From positions 1 to 31,727 of the forward strand of contig JAGXNT010000074.1 in NCBI GenBank assembly GCA_019894765.1: a DNA stretch of 31,727 nt, read 5' to 3'. Of this stretch, positions 24,149 through 31,727 are shown piece after piece. The position numbers were made by a program, and so were the translations under genes. How positions within the stretch are numbered: the first letter of the stretch is position 1; each line of letters starts with the position of its first letter. Below the pieces are notes generated by a model. That model saw only the letters and a program-made list of their open reading frames with translations, made no database searches and was not told the DNA's origin. Origin of the DNA: Candidatus Heimdallarchaeota archaeon. GTDB lineage: Archaea; Asgardarchaeota; Heimdallarchaeia; JABLTI01.

Positions 24149-24427
24149 TTGACTAACAAGAAAGCAAAAGATATTTATTCAGAAATTCAAGTTACTTTGG
24201 TTTTTGAAAGTACTCAAATCGCTAAAACTATTAATAGCTCAACTTCACCAGAAAACCAAGAGACACCCAAAGGAGTCATTTCAGCTTCCAAAGTTGAAAG
24301 TAATAAAATTATTTTAACTATCAAATCCGAGAACTCAATTCTAAATCTATTAAAAACACTTGAAGATTACTTCGAAAAAATAGATCTATCTTACAAGACC
24401 ATAAAAAGATTGAGCTATAATTCTTAA
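24149..24427 (+). CDS. pcc1: KEOPS complex subunit Pcc1
   Basis: 92 residues fitting Pcc1, the dimerising subunit of the KEOPS complex that makes the t6A base of ANN-decoding tRNAs: a strand (YSEIQVTLVFESTQIAKTIN), a middle strand (GVISASKVESNKIILTI) and a helix (NSILNLLKTLEDYFEKIDL). The start is TTG 24149, with AGGTG (24134-24138) overlapping the recJ stop and a 10-nt spacer. A frame extending upstream inside recJ is discarded because its added residues read as the basic recJ tail in another frame. It sits between the RecJ-like gene and eS1 as in other archaea, and is probably translated by coupling. Confidence 0.85.
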   Translation: MTNKKAKDIYSEIQVTLVFESTQIAKTINSSTSPENQETPKGVISASKVESNKIILTIKSENSILNLLKTLEDYFEKIDLSYKTIKRLSYNS

Positions 24428-24585
24428 CCAAAAGAGTGAGACATTTTATATTCTCAATAAAAGGAAAATGTTTTAATAGAGACGATTTTGTCTCGAATAT
24501 ATCTTAATATGATGTCTGTGGAAATAGAATTCACAAAAACTTATGAATATACTGTTTGTTTGATAACAAGTAGGAGAAAAGAAAA

Positions 24586-25332
24586 ATGAGTAGTAAAGCT
24601 GCTGCCCGAGGGCGAAAAAGAAAAGATAAAGAAAGTAGAAGAGTTGTAGATAAATTCACATTAAAGACTTGGTATAAAATCCTTACACCAGAAATGTTTG
24701 GTGGGGAGCAAATTGCTGAGACACCTTCTTCTGATCCAGAATATGTTGTTGGAAGAACCTTAAGCTCAACCTTAATGGAATTAACTGGCGATTACAAGAA
24801 AATGCACGTAAAAATCAACTTCAAAGTGCAAACTGTAAAAGGTGATAATGCTTTAACTGATTTTAATGGTCATGAATATACTAGAGATTATTTACGTTCT
24901 ATGATTCGAAGACGACGAACTCGTATTGATGGTATATTTAATGTTATAACAAAAGATGGTGCTCGTTTGCGATGTAGTATTATAGCACTAACACCTTTCA
25001 GATGTAAGTCAAGTCACGAAAGAGGTATTAGAAAAGTTATGCAAGACGTAATTACTAAGCGAACTGAAAAAATGTCATTTGATAATCATGTTATGGATTT
25101 AGTAACAGGTAAAATGGCAACTGAAATTTACAAAAGAGCTAAAAAAATTCATCCAGTTCAGAATGTTGATGTTTGGAAATCAAGGGTTATTAATCTCCCA
25201 ACTATCAAATTGGAAGAAGAAGCACCAAAACCTGCCCCTGTTAAGGAAACACCTAAAGAAACTCCAAAGGAAACACCAAAGGAAGCTCCCAAAGAAGATC
25301 CTAAGGAAAAGATAGTAGAAGCTGAAACATAA
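24586..25332 (+). CDS. rps3ae: Ribosomal protein eS1 (S3Ae)
   Basis: 248 residues of the archaeal/eukaryotic small-subunit protein eS1: basic N-terminus (ARGRKRKDKESRRVVDKFTL), WYKILTPEMFGGEQIAETPS, VGRTLSSTLMELTGDY, HEYTRDYLRSMIRRRRTRID and the C-terminal VWKSRVINLPT. The tail from about 212 is low complexity, an imperfect KETP/KEAP/KEDP repeat (about 30 residues, acidic/basic/proline), which is longer than in typical eS1. ATG 24586 has a strong AGGAG site. A small hairpin GAGAC-N6-GTCTC at 24479-24494 lies in the upstream gap, next to TATA-like sequence. An intrinsic terminator follows. Confidence 0.97.
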   Translation: MSSKAAARGRKRKDKESRRVVDKFTLKTWYKILTPEMFGGEQIAETPSSDPEYVVGRTLSSTLMELTGDYKKMHVKINFKVQTVKGDNALTDFNGHEYTRDYLRSMIRRRRTRIDGIFNVITKDGARLRCSIIALTPFRCKSSHERGIRKVMQDVITKRTEKMSFDNHVMDLVTGKMATEIYKRAKKIHPVQNVDVWKSRVINLPTIKLEEEAPKPAPVKETPKETPKETPKEAPKEDPKEKIVEAET

Positions 25333-25340
25333 TTTTGTAG

Positions 25341-25362
25341 ATCAGATCACAAAAGATCTGAT
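25341..25362 (+). terminator. Terminator of the uS15-eS1 cluster
   Basis: ATCAGATC-ACAAAA-GATCTGAT is a perfect 8-bp stem with a 6-nt loop, 8 bp after the eS1 stop, followed by a T-rich run (TTCTATTTCTTCTTTTTATT). Confidence 0.75.
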
Positions 25363-25481
25363 TTCTATTTCTTCTTTTTATTTTATACTGTTTTCAACTT
25401 TATTTTTGAAAGAAAATAAATGAAAAAAGCAATTATCTCCAAAAAGTATGTGATGATAGAGCATTAATAAGAGATGATTTC

Positions 25482-26489
25482 ATGGAAACGAAAAAGGATC
25501 AGTTGGAACGTAAAGTTACAAATTCAGAGTGTTTGCGAGAATGGGAACCACATCAAAAAAAGGGCTACGATCCTAATGAAATAAGATTGCCTGACATATT
25601 TGAGTGTTGGACAGGAGAAAAAGATCCTGGAATAGGGCTTGTTGGAATTCCTTTCGATTCAGCAGTACTAGGAAGAAAGGGAGCCAAAGGAGGTCCCAAA
25701 AAAATCAGAGATTCAATTCGATATTTTAAAGCATATGATTGGTCTTTGGATTTTTGGTTTGGTAATAGAAAAGTCATAGATTTTGGAGATATTATCTTAG
25801 AAGCTAAATCAGTAGCAGAAACTCATGAGTTAATTAGTGATGTAATTTACAAAATAGCTTCTCAAGGTTTTAAAACAGTCATTCTGGGTGGAGACCATTC
25901 AATCAGCTACCCTATTGTCAAAGGTTTAAAAGACGCTTACAAAACAAAAAAAATTGGTTTAATTAATATTGATGCTCATCTTGACGTTAGAGAGGTTATA
26001 AATGGAAGAATCTCGAGTGGAACACCATTTAGACGCATATTAGATAATAATTTGGTTTCTGGTGAAAATTTCGTTGAGATTGGAATAAGAAATTTTGCAA
26101 ATGCAAGAACTTATCGAAGATATGTTGAGGATAAAAATGGATTGATTTTTACGGTAGATGATATACGTAAAAAAGGATTAACAAATGTAATCGAAAAAAC
26201 GATACAAAGAATCACGAAAGGAACTGATCTAACATACATTTCAGTAGATATGGATAGTCTTGACCAAATATATGCTCCAGGTGTAAGCGCACCAACACCA
26301 GATGGATTGACTCCTCATCAAATTTTGAAAATAATCCGGTCAATAGCAACGAAAACAAATCTCATCGGTATGGATATTGTTGAACTGAATCCTTTATATG
26401 ATACCGCAGATACGACAGCAATTAATGCTGCGAATTTCTTAGTGCAATTTATCTCATCAATATTTTGGAAAGAAAAAAAGAAGAATTAA
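25482..26489 (+). CDS. Ureohydrolase, formimidoylglutamase/agmatinase-like
   Basis: 335 residues of the arginase/agmatinase/formimidoylglutamase superfamily, binuclear manganese enzymes. All metal ligands are present: H139 (GGDHS), D164, H166 and D168 (DAHLD), D256 and D258 (SVDMDSLD), then APGVSAPTPDGL. The text after DAHLD (VREVINGRISSGTPFRRIL) resembles formimidoylglutamase (HutG: ...SSGTPFR) more than agmatinase, whose substrate loop differs. If HutG, it would act in histidine breakdown; no other hut gene is in view, so substrate is undecided. ATG 25482 has only a weak GAGATG upstream. It converges on the membrane-anchored protein gene at 26500-27579. Confidence 0.85.
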   Translation: METKKDQLERKVTNSECLREWEPHQKKGYDPNEIRLPDIFECWTGEKDPGIGLVGIPFDSAVLGRKGAKGGPKKIRDSIRYFKAYDWSLDFWFGNRKVIDFGDIILEAKSVAETHELISDVIYKIASQGFKTVILGGDHSISYPIVKGLKDAYKTKKIGLINIDAHLDVREVINGRISSGTPFRRILDNNLVSGENFVEIGIRNFANARTYRRYVEDKNGLIFTVDDIRKKGLTNVIEKTIQRITKGTDLTYISVDMDSLDQIYAPGVSAPTPDGLTPHQILKIIRSIATKTNLIGMDIVELNPLYDTADTTAINAANFLVQFISSIFWKEKKKN

Positions 26490-26499
26490 GTTAGTGAAT

Positions 26500-27579
26500 C
26501 TATCTTCTTCTTCGGTACGTGAAAACATATACTCCATATAAAAGTACACCAAGTCCACCTAGTGATGAACCAGAAATAATGAAGAAAAGACGCCATTTCC
26601 ATTTTAAAGGTTCAAAATAGATGTTGTCTACGCGATCTTTAATTGCCTGTAAGCAATTTGAGAATGCAACAGGTCGAATGATATAATCTGCTGCTTCTTC
26701 TGCACTTCTCCATTCTTGTACGCTTTTCGATTCTACCTCAATGTAATACCACGACGAATAATAATAGTCATAATCTGGAGCTTGGTATAGTGCTTTTAAT
26801 TGAAAGAATCCTAGATCAATCAAATCTTGCATTAAACCTCGAGCATCATTTGATGTCAAATCATTACTTTGATATAATTCTTGTTCACCATATTTTAACT
26901 CAACATAACCATCAGGAAAGATTGCGAAATGGTAGTATGGATTTGGGCCAGTAGGATTATAGACCCAATAAGCTCCTCCTGTGTAAAAAGTCCCAGCAAA
27001 GTGTTGTAGGTCGATGGTAAAATCCTCTAAATCTATTGTTGGAGTTTCTTTTAGCTCACCGATTGTAACAAGAATAGATGCAGTATGATTGAGATTGGGA
27101 TTATTTTCTTGATAAAAAAATGCTGAAACATTGATTAGTGTACCTGGTTCGTATATACTTACATTCCAGTCGTAACCTAACCACCAATAATATTCATTAT
27201 ACCTTGAATAAATATAACTCGAATTAAAAATTGTGCTTTCGTTGGCATACATTTCAAAGACATATTCTTCATTATCATCATAAAATGGTAACGCATCCCA
27301 ATAATAATAGTTAACAAATAAAACAACTGGATTATAGATGATTTCACTGCCATTAAATACATCCCAGAAAATTGGTTCATCATCAGCATTAATTATAGCT
27401 TTTGGTTTGATCTGATCACTAAAATACTCTCCAAAAAGATCCTCACCAAGAATTTTCTTTCCTTGTATTTCAATCAGATTTACAAATTGATCCGAATTGT
27501 GACTTTTTATTACAAATATTGAGCTTAAGAATATGATCAAAAGAAAGACACTGACATTTAATGATGACTTTTTTCTCAT
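26500..27579 (-). CDS. Exported, membrane-anchored Tyr/Trp-rich protein of unknown function
   Basis: 359 residues. N-terminal signal or anchor helix (residues 9-25), a large outer region, and one C-terminal membrane helix (about 331-352) followed by YRRRR, so the bulk faces outside. Aromatic residues are dense (FVNYYYWDALPFYDD, YEYYWWLGYDW, PDYDYYYSSWYYIEV), and six N-glycosylation sequons (NGS, NES, NSS, NVS twice, NHT) are present, consistent with a glycosylated surface protein. The middle (FTIDLQHFAGTFYTGGAYWV, FAIFPDGYVEL) has a beta-rich look. I do not recognise a family. Confidence 0.8.
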   Translation of the reverse strand: MRKKSSLNVSVFLLIIFLSSIFVIKSHNSDQFVNLIEIQGKKILGEDLFGEYFSDQIKPKAIINADDEPIFWDVFNGSEIIYNPVVLFVNYYYWDALPFYDDNEEYVFEMYANESTIFNSSYIYSRYNEYYWWLGYDWNVSIYEPGTLINVSAFFYQENNPNLNHTASILVTIGELKETPTIDLEDFTIDLQHFAGTFYTGGAYWVYNPTGPNPYYHFAIFPDGYVELKYGEQELYQSNDLTSNDARGLMQDLIDLGFFQLKALYQAPDYDYYYSSWYYIEVESKSVQEWRSAEEAADYIIRPVAFSNCLQAIKDRVDNIYFEPLKWKWRLFFIISGSSLGGLGVLLYGVYVFTYRRRR

Positions 27580-27639
27580 AATGAAAACACCAAATTAATT
27601 TACAGTAAAAATAAAACATAACATCAATTATTAATTTTC

Positions 27640-28404
27640 TTAAGATGAAATTTTCATATTGCTCTTTTTCTCTTGCCTGAGATTTCTTTGATGCCACAGA
27701 ATGTGGGAATTGTATGTTGTTTGCCACCTTCGTTCAAAAATTTGAATTAATACTCCTACAAGTATCATCAAAAGAAAAACTAAACCAGCTCCAGTAAAGA
27801 AAATAGACATAATAGCAGTGGAATGAAACTCAATAATAGTCACCATATCTATTACTACAGAGAGTATTCCTGTAATAATCATAGTAAAAGTTCCACCAAA
27901 TAATACATTTAGAGCTATATACCACAATGCAATATATTTTCCTTGTAGAGGAAGCTTTCTCTTTTCTCTATCCGGGGATTTTTGTAAATGTCTTCGGAGT
28001 TTCTCATATCTCATATATTGAATAAAGGGAGCACCCAAGAAAAAGGTAAACATTACAATAAGTGAAGAAATGAACAAATCAACTTTTGTCGCATTTTCAT
28101 ATGGTCCATGAGGATAAAACCAATGATCTGAAAGATCTTTCAAAGTCACCAACAAATAGTAATAATATCCTAAACCGAATGTCGCTAATCCAAAAACAAG
28201 CCAATCACCATGTGATCTTTGCTTTAGTGGTTTTTGTGTGGATTCGAATTTAGATTTAGTTCTTGGCTTCGTTGGATACTTTGCTTCAAGAAAATCAATA
28301 ACTTCTTCTCGAGTAAAACGCTTTTTTTGGACGGCAAAACAAATAGGACAAATTGGTTGACCATCAGCTATATTGCTCGCACAATTAAAGCACTCGATTT
28401 TCAA
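27640..28404 (-). CDS. Zinc-ribbon membrane protein of unknown function
   Basis: 254 residues. An N-terminal zinc ribbon (C5-C8-C19-C22; CFNC...CPIC) is followed by a basic stretch and about four membrane segments (about 68-86, 108-128, 155-190 and 195-225), then a basic tail. The topology resembles small zinc-ribbon plus membrane-domain proteins common in Asgard and other archaea, of unsettled function. The start is TTG 28404 preceded by GGGATC. It lies upstream of the Tyr/Trp-rich gene on the same strand with a 60-bp gap, so they may be cotranscribed. Confidence 0.75.
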   Translation of the reverse strand: MKIECFNCASNIADGQPICPICFAVQKKRFTREEVIDFLEAKYPTKPRTKSKFESTQKPLKQRSHGDWLVFGLATFGLGYYYYLLVTLKDLSDHWFYPHGPYENATKVDLFISSLIVMFTFFLGAPFIQYMRYEKLRRHLQKSPDREKRKLPLQGKYIALWYIALNVLFGGTFTMIITGILSVVIDMVTIIEFHSTAIMSIFFTGAGLVFLLMILVGVLIQIFERRWQTTYNSHILWHQRNLRQEKKSNMKISS

Positions 28405-28604
28405 AGTATGATCCCATCTGTTTTAACGTTATTATTATTTAGATATCTTATCTTTTTAATTTATATTTATTAAATTTAGTTGTCAATTATAACGGCAATA
28501 ATTTTTTAAGTAATATCCTAATGGTATGTATGATTTAAAAATATCAAAACAAGGATTCAATACAGGATTAGTGGATAATTATTGGTTAATTGGACAGGTC
28601 AAAT

Positions 28605-29741
28605 TTGGTTAGTGTTAAACTAATAATCGACGCAATTGCAATTCCTTTAGGGACAATAGCGACAATTATTATCATTTCCAAGAACAAACGAAATTTAGCC
28701 AACATATTATTTGGCTTGATTACTTTCTGTGGGGGAGTTTTAGCTGTAATATTTAGCCTTTTAAAAGAGTATTTCTATTTTTCAGGTAAAATCAATACTG
28801 CAATACTGTTTACAAAATTTATGCTCTTTTCATTCTTTCTAATGACGATACCAGCTTTAAGTTTCTCAATATTTTTCTGGAGAGCAAATTACAAAACTAT
28901 TCCAAGATATTTGCACTTTTTAGCACCTATACCAGCATTTGCTCTATCACTTTGGTTATTTTTAGATGAAGAAATTATTGAATTAGTTGGAACTTCCTAT
29001 AGTGTTAACATGCAACTTAAACTGGTTTTTACCATCATAAGCGTGTTGTCTATGTTTCTTATCTTCCTTTTACTAATAATTGAAATGCGATTGATGGCAA
29101 AACGCGCAACCTCATTTCCAGATCTACAGAGAAGAATGAATCTCTTCCTAGTTGTTTTCACGATTGGTTTTGGTGGAGCATTTGTATTCATTTATCTATT
29201 CCAATTTATTCCCGGTTTTCAGGATGCTTTGCAACCTTCAACTATTTTCATTATATTTGCTGCAATATTTTTCTCTCTTGCTTTCACAGCAGCTTTAAGT
29301 CATGGGAAAAAGAAATTATGGCATGGTTGTCCAAAATTACTGATTGAAAATGGCGGAGATACTTTTTGTTTGAATTCTGAAGAAGGGGATGCGAAACCAG
29401 TAAAAGTACTAGATTTGGGTGTAATAATTGAGCGGATTCAAATTGATACTGATATTTTGAAAACTGGGGCTGACAACTGCGCTAATACTGTTTTCTCGAA
29501 TTCAGAAGACATTGTTTGTTGTTTAACTACTCATTATCCAATCAGAGTTTTGAATGAAGAAGTTTCTCGAGATGAAATGGAGTTAGCAAGAACTATGGAT
29601 ATTATGAATGGAAAAGAATTATGTCCTGAATGTCTCCATAAAATTATTGCTTATAGAAAAGAGCACAAAGATAAATCCGATGCAGAAATCAAGATGGTTT
29701 TCATAGGTATTCGTGCTGAAGAGTTTTTTGGATTGGCTTAG
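28605..29741 (+). CDS. Seven-helix membrane protein with a Cys-rich cytoplasmic domain
   Basis: About 378 residues. Roughly seven membrane segments occupy residues 5-235. Residues 236-378 form a soluble domain with several Cys (HGCPKLL, DTFCLNS, DNCANTV, IVCCLTT, LCPECLHK). The LCPECL pair near the end looks like half of a zinc site; the others could be redox or metal ligands. N-terminal layout recalls the 7TM sensing modules (7TMR-like) that sit ahead of signalling domains, but no kinase or cyclase domain follows. The start is uncertain: TTG 28590, or TTG 28605 with AGGTC 4 nt upstream (used here). TATA-like GATTTAAAAATATC lies at 28530-28543. Confidence 0.7.
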   Translation: MVSVKLIIDAIAIPLGTIATIIIISKNKRNLANILFGLITFCGGVLAVIFSLLKEYFYFSGKINTAILFTKFMLFSFFLMTIPALSFSIFFWRANYKTIPRYLHFLAPIPAFALSLWLFLDEEIIELVGTSYSVNMQLKLVFTIISVLSMFLIFLLLIIEMRLMAKRATSFPDLQRRMNLFLVVFTIGFGGAFVFIYLFQFIPGFQDALQPSTIFIIFAAIFFSLAFTAALSHGKKKLWHGCPKLLIENGGDTFCLNSEEGDAKPVKVLDLGVIIERIQIDTDILKTGADNCANTVFSNSEDIVCCLTTHYPIRVLNEEVSRDEMELARTMDIMNGKELCPECLHKIIAYRKEHKDKSDAEIKMVFIGIRAEEFFGLA

Positions 29742-29747
29742 GGGTTC

Positions 29748-30242
29748 TTAATTTTTCCAGCTTGTTGAGTGATAAGTTCGAACTAAAGGATCGAAATTCA
29801 CTAATAACTCTAAATCAGAAAAATTGACTTGACACACTTTGAAACCTTTAGTTCCACAATTCAACATTTCTTTTGATAACTTGCCTTCTTCAACAAGTGA
29901 TTTAATATGATTAAGAGTATAGCCACGTTTTAGCTTTGTGAATAATTTAAGGACCATTTGATTTCCTAGTTTATTTACAACTTTGAAGATAAATTTAATC
30001 TGATTTGGTGAATGCGGGACAAGAGAATTACAAAAAACAAGCAAGTAGTTGTCTGTATTAACTTTGTGAAAATCAGGGTTATTTGTTATGGATTCCTCAT
30101 CTAATTTGAAGCGATTGTGTAGAAGCACATCCTCTGCAAAAATTGGTTCTCCGGGAATATTAGTAAAATTACTCGGGAGATAGTTCTTGCGAGTACTATC
30201 AACTTGAATCAAGAATGTATTCGCTTCTCTTAACACAACCAT
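29748..30242 (-). CDS. Hypothetical protein, converging on the seven-helix gene
   Basis: 164 residues from ATG 30242 (a TTG lies three codons upstream). No signal peptide, no membrane segment, two isolated cysteines near residues 130 and 138 (NCGTKGFKVCQ). The sequence is mixed alpha/beta with an amphipathic helix (TLNHIKSLVEEGKLSKEML). The tail is six bases from the stop of the convergent seven-helix gene. I do not recognise it. The promoter lies in the 139-bp divergent gap shared with the gene at 30382. Confidence 0.6.
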   Translation of the reverse strand: MVVLREANTFLIQVDSTRKNYLPSNFTNIPGEPIFAEDVLLHNRFKLDEESITNNPDFHKVNTDNYLLVFCNSLVPHSPNQIKFIFKVVNKLGNQMVLKLFTKLKRGYTLNHIKSLVEEGKLSKEMLNCGTKGFKVCQVNFSDLELLVNFDPLVRTYHSTSWKN

Positions 30243-30381
30243 TGTTCTCAATTACTCTTGAAAAAGCATGCGTATTTCTTTCTTCCGATTCCTACGCTGA
30301 TATCCACATAATATTTCCTTCGATTGGACAAAAGTTAAAAATAATGTAAGGAATAACTGACTCGTTTAATGGTGAGGATAA

Positions 30382-31311
30382 TTGAGCGAAATAATTGAAT
30401 TCCGTCATTCAGATCTAGCAGATGCCTTATACTATTTTGAATATCATGGCCCTTTAAAGAAGAAGATAGATTGGGTGGAAAGAGACAAAGATGCAAGAGA
30501 ACTATACAAAATTATTAGAGAAATAAAATTCTCCCGATTCAAGCATTTCTTACCGTGGGCTAGAAATATAGTTGTTTTACATGAAATTGATACACCCAAA
30601 AAATTAGCAAGATTTATAGAAAATAATCCTCCTCGAGGAAAATTTGGAGAGAAATGGCTTGAGGAAATTGATAAATTAATTGATATTGTATCTGAAATTC
30701 TAAGCTATTATAAGAAAAATATCTTGACGAAAGAAAAGGGGAAAGAATTAGAAGATATCCGTGAGGAAATCAAAAAGAAATATTCTAAATACTGGTCTAA
30801 ACTACAGGAAGAATCAATGAAGCTCCCAGGAATATCTTGGAAGAGAAAGGAACCGATTGTTTGTCTTCTTTATCCATTGGATGGAAAATTGTCACATAAA
30901 CTCACTTATTCAGATATTGCTTACATTGAAACATCAAGATTGATGGTTGAGCGAGATGATATGTTTCTCCATGAAGTGGTAAAATTATTGAATTATTCAA
31001 AACCAATAGGTTCTTGGGTGAGACAAGATAGAAGAGGAATCAGAGCAGTAGCCTATGAGCTGTTCACAGAACTCCAAACATTGAAACTCATCAATGCCCT
31101 GACAGGTAAAAAACCAAATTTCCAATCCATAATTAATGAGAAAATGTACAATATCTGGATTCCCTATATACGACCAGATACATCATTCGATGAGGATGAA
31201 TTGGAAAGAATTCTAGGTCAGGCATACAAGAAAATAACCAGACATGAATTTGATGGTTTGTATCAATTAGGTGAGCTTTATACAGAACTAAACATCATCT
31301 TACTAACATAA
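30382..31311 (+). CDS. Hypothetical helical protein
   Basis: 309 residues, no membrane segment or signal peptide. It is largely helical, with a charged coiled coil around 85-145 (KEKGKELEDIREEIKKKY). Tryptophans recur (WVERD, LPWARN, EKWLEE, YWSKL, GISWKR, GSWVRQ). The late segment (SWVRQDRRGIRAVAYELFTE) is the most motif-like part but matches nothing I know. The start is TTG, with GGTGA seven bases upstream; no better ATG exists nearby. A clear A/T-rich gap of about 120 bp separates it from the last gene. Confidence 0.65.
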   Translation: MSEIIEFRHSDLADALYYFEYHGPLKKKIDWVERDKDARELYKIIREIKFSRFKHFLPWARNIVVLHEIDTPKKLARFIENNPPRGKFGEKWLEEIDKLIDIVSEILSYYKKNILTKEKGKELEDIREEIKKKYSKYWSKLQEESMKLPGISWKRKEPIVCLLYPLDGKLSHKLTYSDIAYIETSRLMVERDDMFLHEVVKLLNYSKPIGSWVRQDRRGIRAVAYELFTELQTLKLINALTGKKPNFQSIINEKMYNIWIPYIRPDTSFDEDELERILGQAYKKITRHEFDGLYQLGELYTELNIILLT

Positions 31312-31431
31312 TCAAAAAGTATTTTTCGAAATTGCTAATTATTCTGAATCTTCAACTATAAAGATTTTAATAGTTAATCTATTAATTAATAATAGATATA
31401 ATTTACCTCTGAAAAGTAGGAGAAACATTAA

Positions 31432-31727
31432 ATGAGTCAAAATGTTAATCATTGTCCTTATTGTGGGTCAGCTATAGAAGGCAGTTCACAATTTTGTCAG
31501 AACTGCGGTGCTTCCATCACCGGTGGTGCAGCTGCACCAAGTAAACCAGCTCAACCAGCATATAGTCCTCCACCTCCTCAGGAGTCATATGGTACAACCC
31601 CCGCCTATGAGCAACCAGCAGCAACAGTTTACACACCAAAAAGTAGTGATGATAATACAGGTATAATTTCGCTTATTTTTGGAATCTTGAGTTGTGTTGG
31701 TATTTTGCCTTGTATTGGTGGAATTGT
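31432..31727 (+). CDS. Zinc-ribbon, Pro/Ala-rich membrane protein, 3' end cut by window edge
   Basis: An open frame of 98 codons to the window end. It opens with a zinc ribbon (HCPYCGS, FCQNCGA: CxxC...CxxC), then a Pro/Ala/Tyr-rich linker (about 30-65) and a hydrophobic segment starting TGIISLIFGILS near residue 73, which is probably the first membrane helix. Zinc-ribbon plus Pro-rich linker plus DUF4190-like helices is a common architecture in archaea and bacteria. ATG 31432 is backed by AGGAG (31418-31422) with 9-nt spacing. The gene resembles the minus-strand zinc-ribbon membrane gene at 27640 in design. Confidence 0.75.
   Translation, partial: MSQNVNHCPYCGSAIEGSSQFCQNCGASITGGAAAPSKPAQPAYSPPPPQESYGTTPAYEQPAATVYTPKSSDDNTGIISLIFGILSCVGILPCIGGI

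Noticed and set aside
25482..26489. Calling the ureohydrolase simply agmatinase
   Set aside because: The SSGTPFR segment points more to formimidoylglutamase; without pathway genes the substrate is left open.
1..31727. CRISPR array, insertion sequence or prophage
   Set aside because: No regularly spaced repeats, transposase, integrase or terminal repeats were seen.

Overview
The window is archaeal. It encodes an archaeal/eukaryotic-type RNA polymerase subunit (Rpo12), eS1 (S3Ae) and uS15 with the long archaeal N-terminus, the KEOPS subunit Pcc1, an archaeal RecJ-like DHH protein, an archaeal initiator tRNA (A1-U72 pair, three G-C pairs in the anticodon stem) and archaeal TATA-box promoters, several of them apparently leaderless. 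DNA is AT-rich (about one third GC by eye) and TTG starts are common. A complete eukaryotic-type topoisomerase IB, known in archaea mainly from Thaumarchaeota and Asgard lineages, together with the bacterial-looking metabolic genes, points to an Asgard-like archaeon. That is an inference, not proof. No mobile element, CRISPR array or rRNA was seen.

Layout. 1-407: partial zinc-ribbon protein (-). 408-849: no convincing gene, but three consecutive hairpins at 465-564. 850-3654: HicB-like/DinB-like protein and topoisomerase IB (-). 3750-7545: an anaerobic ribonucleotide reductase operon (-) of unusual build. A NrdR repressor is fused in frame to NrdD. The glycyl-radical C-terminus of NrdD sits on a separate 79-residue gene. 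A glutaredoxin-like protein and a radical-SAM activase follow. A 16-bp NrdR-box-like palindrome lies just downstream of the operon's TATA box. 7863-9635: GlmS (-), divergent from a winged-helix regulator (9924-10892, +). Their shared intergenic region carries two copies of AACCATTA-N12-TARTGGTT, each about 20 bp upstream of one TATA box.

10924-15319: CxxCxxCC (YkgJ-like) protein (-), glycyl-tRNA synthetase (+), Rpo12 (-), flavodoxin-fold oxidoreductase (+), eIF2B-family protein (+) and initiator tRNA-Met (+). 15322-20570: sulfotransferase (-), secreted membrane-anchored Asp-box (sialidase-fold) protein (-), orphan GcvT (+) and a two-gene unit of unknown function (-). 20735-25332: PhzF-family protein, then the archaeal information-processing cluster uS15, RecJ-like, Pcc1 and eS1, ended by a hairpin/T-tract terminator. 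25482-31727: a formimidoylglutamase-like ureohydrolase, then mostly unrecognised membrane and zinc-ribbon proteins, the last cut by the window end.

The most unusual system is the nrd operon. If read correctly, the reductase carries its own transcriptional repressor domain, its promoter carries the matching operator, and the catalytic radical is on a detachable subunit. Next in interest are the twin operator between glmS and the regulator, and the possible AUU start of glycyl-tRNA synthetase.
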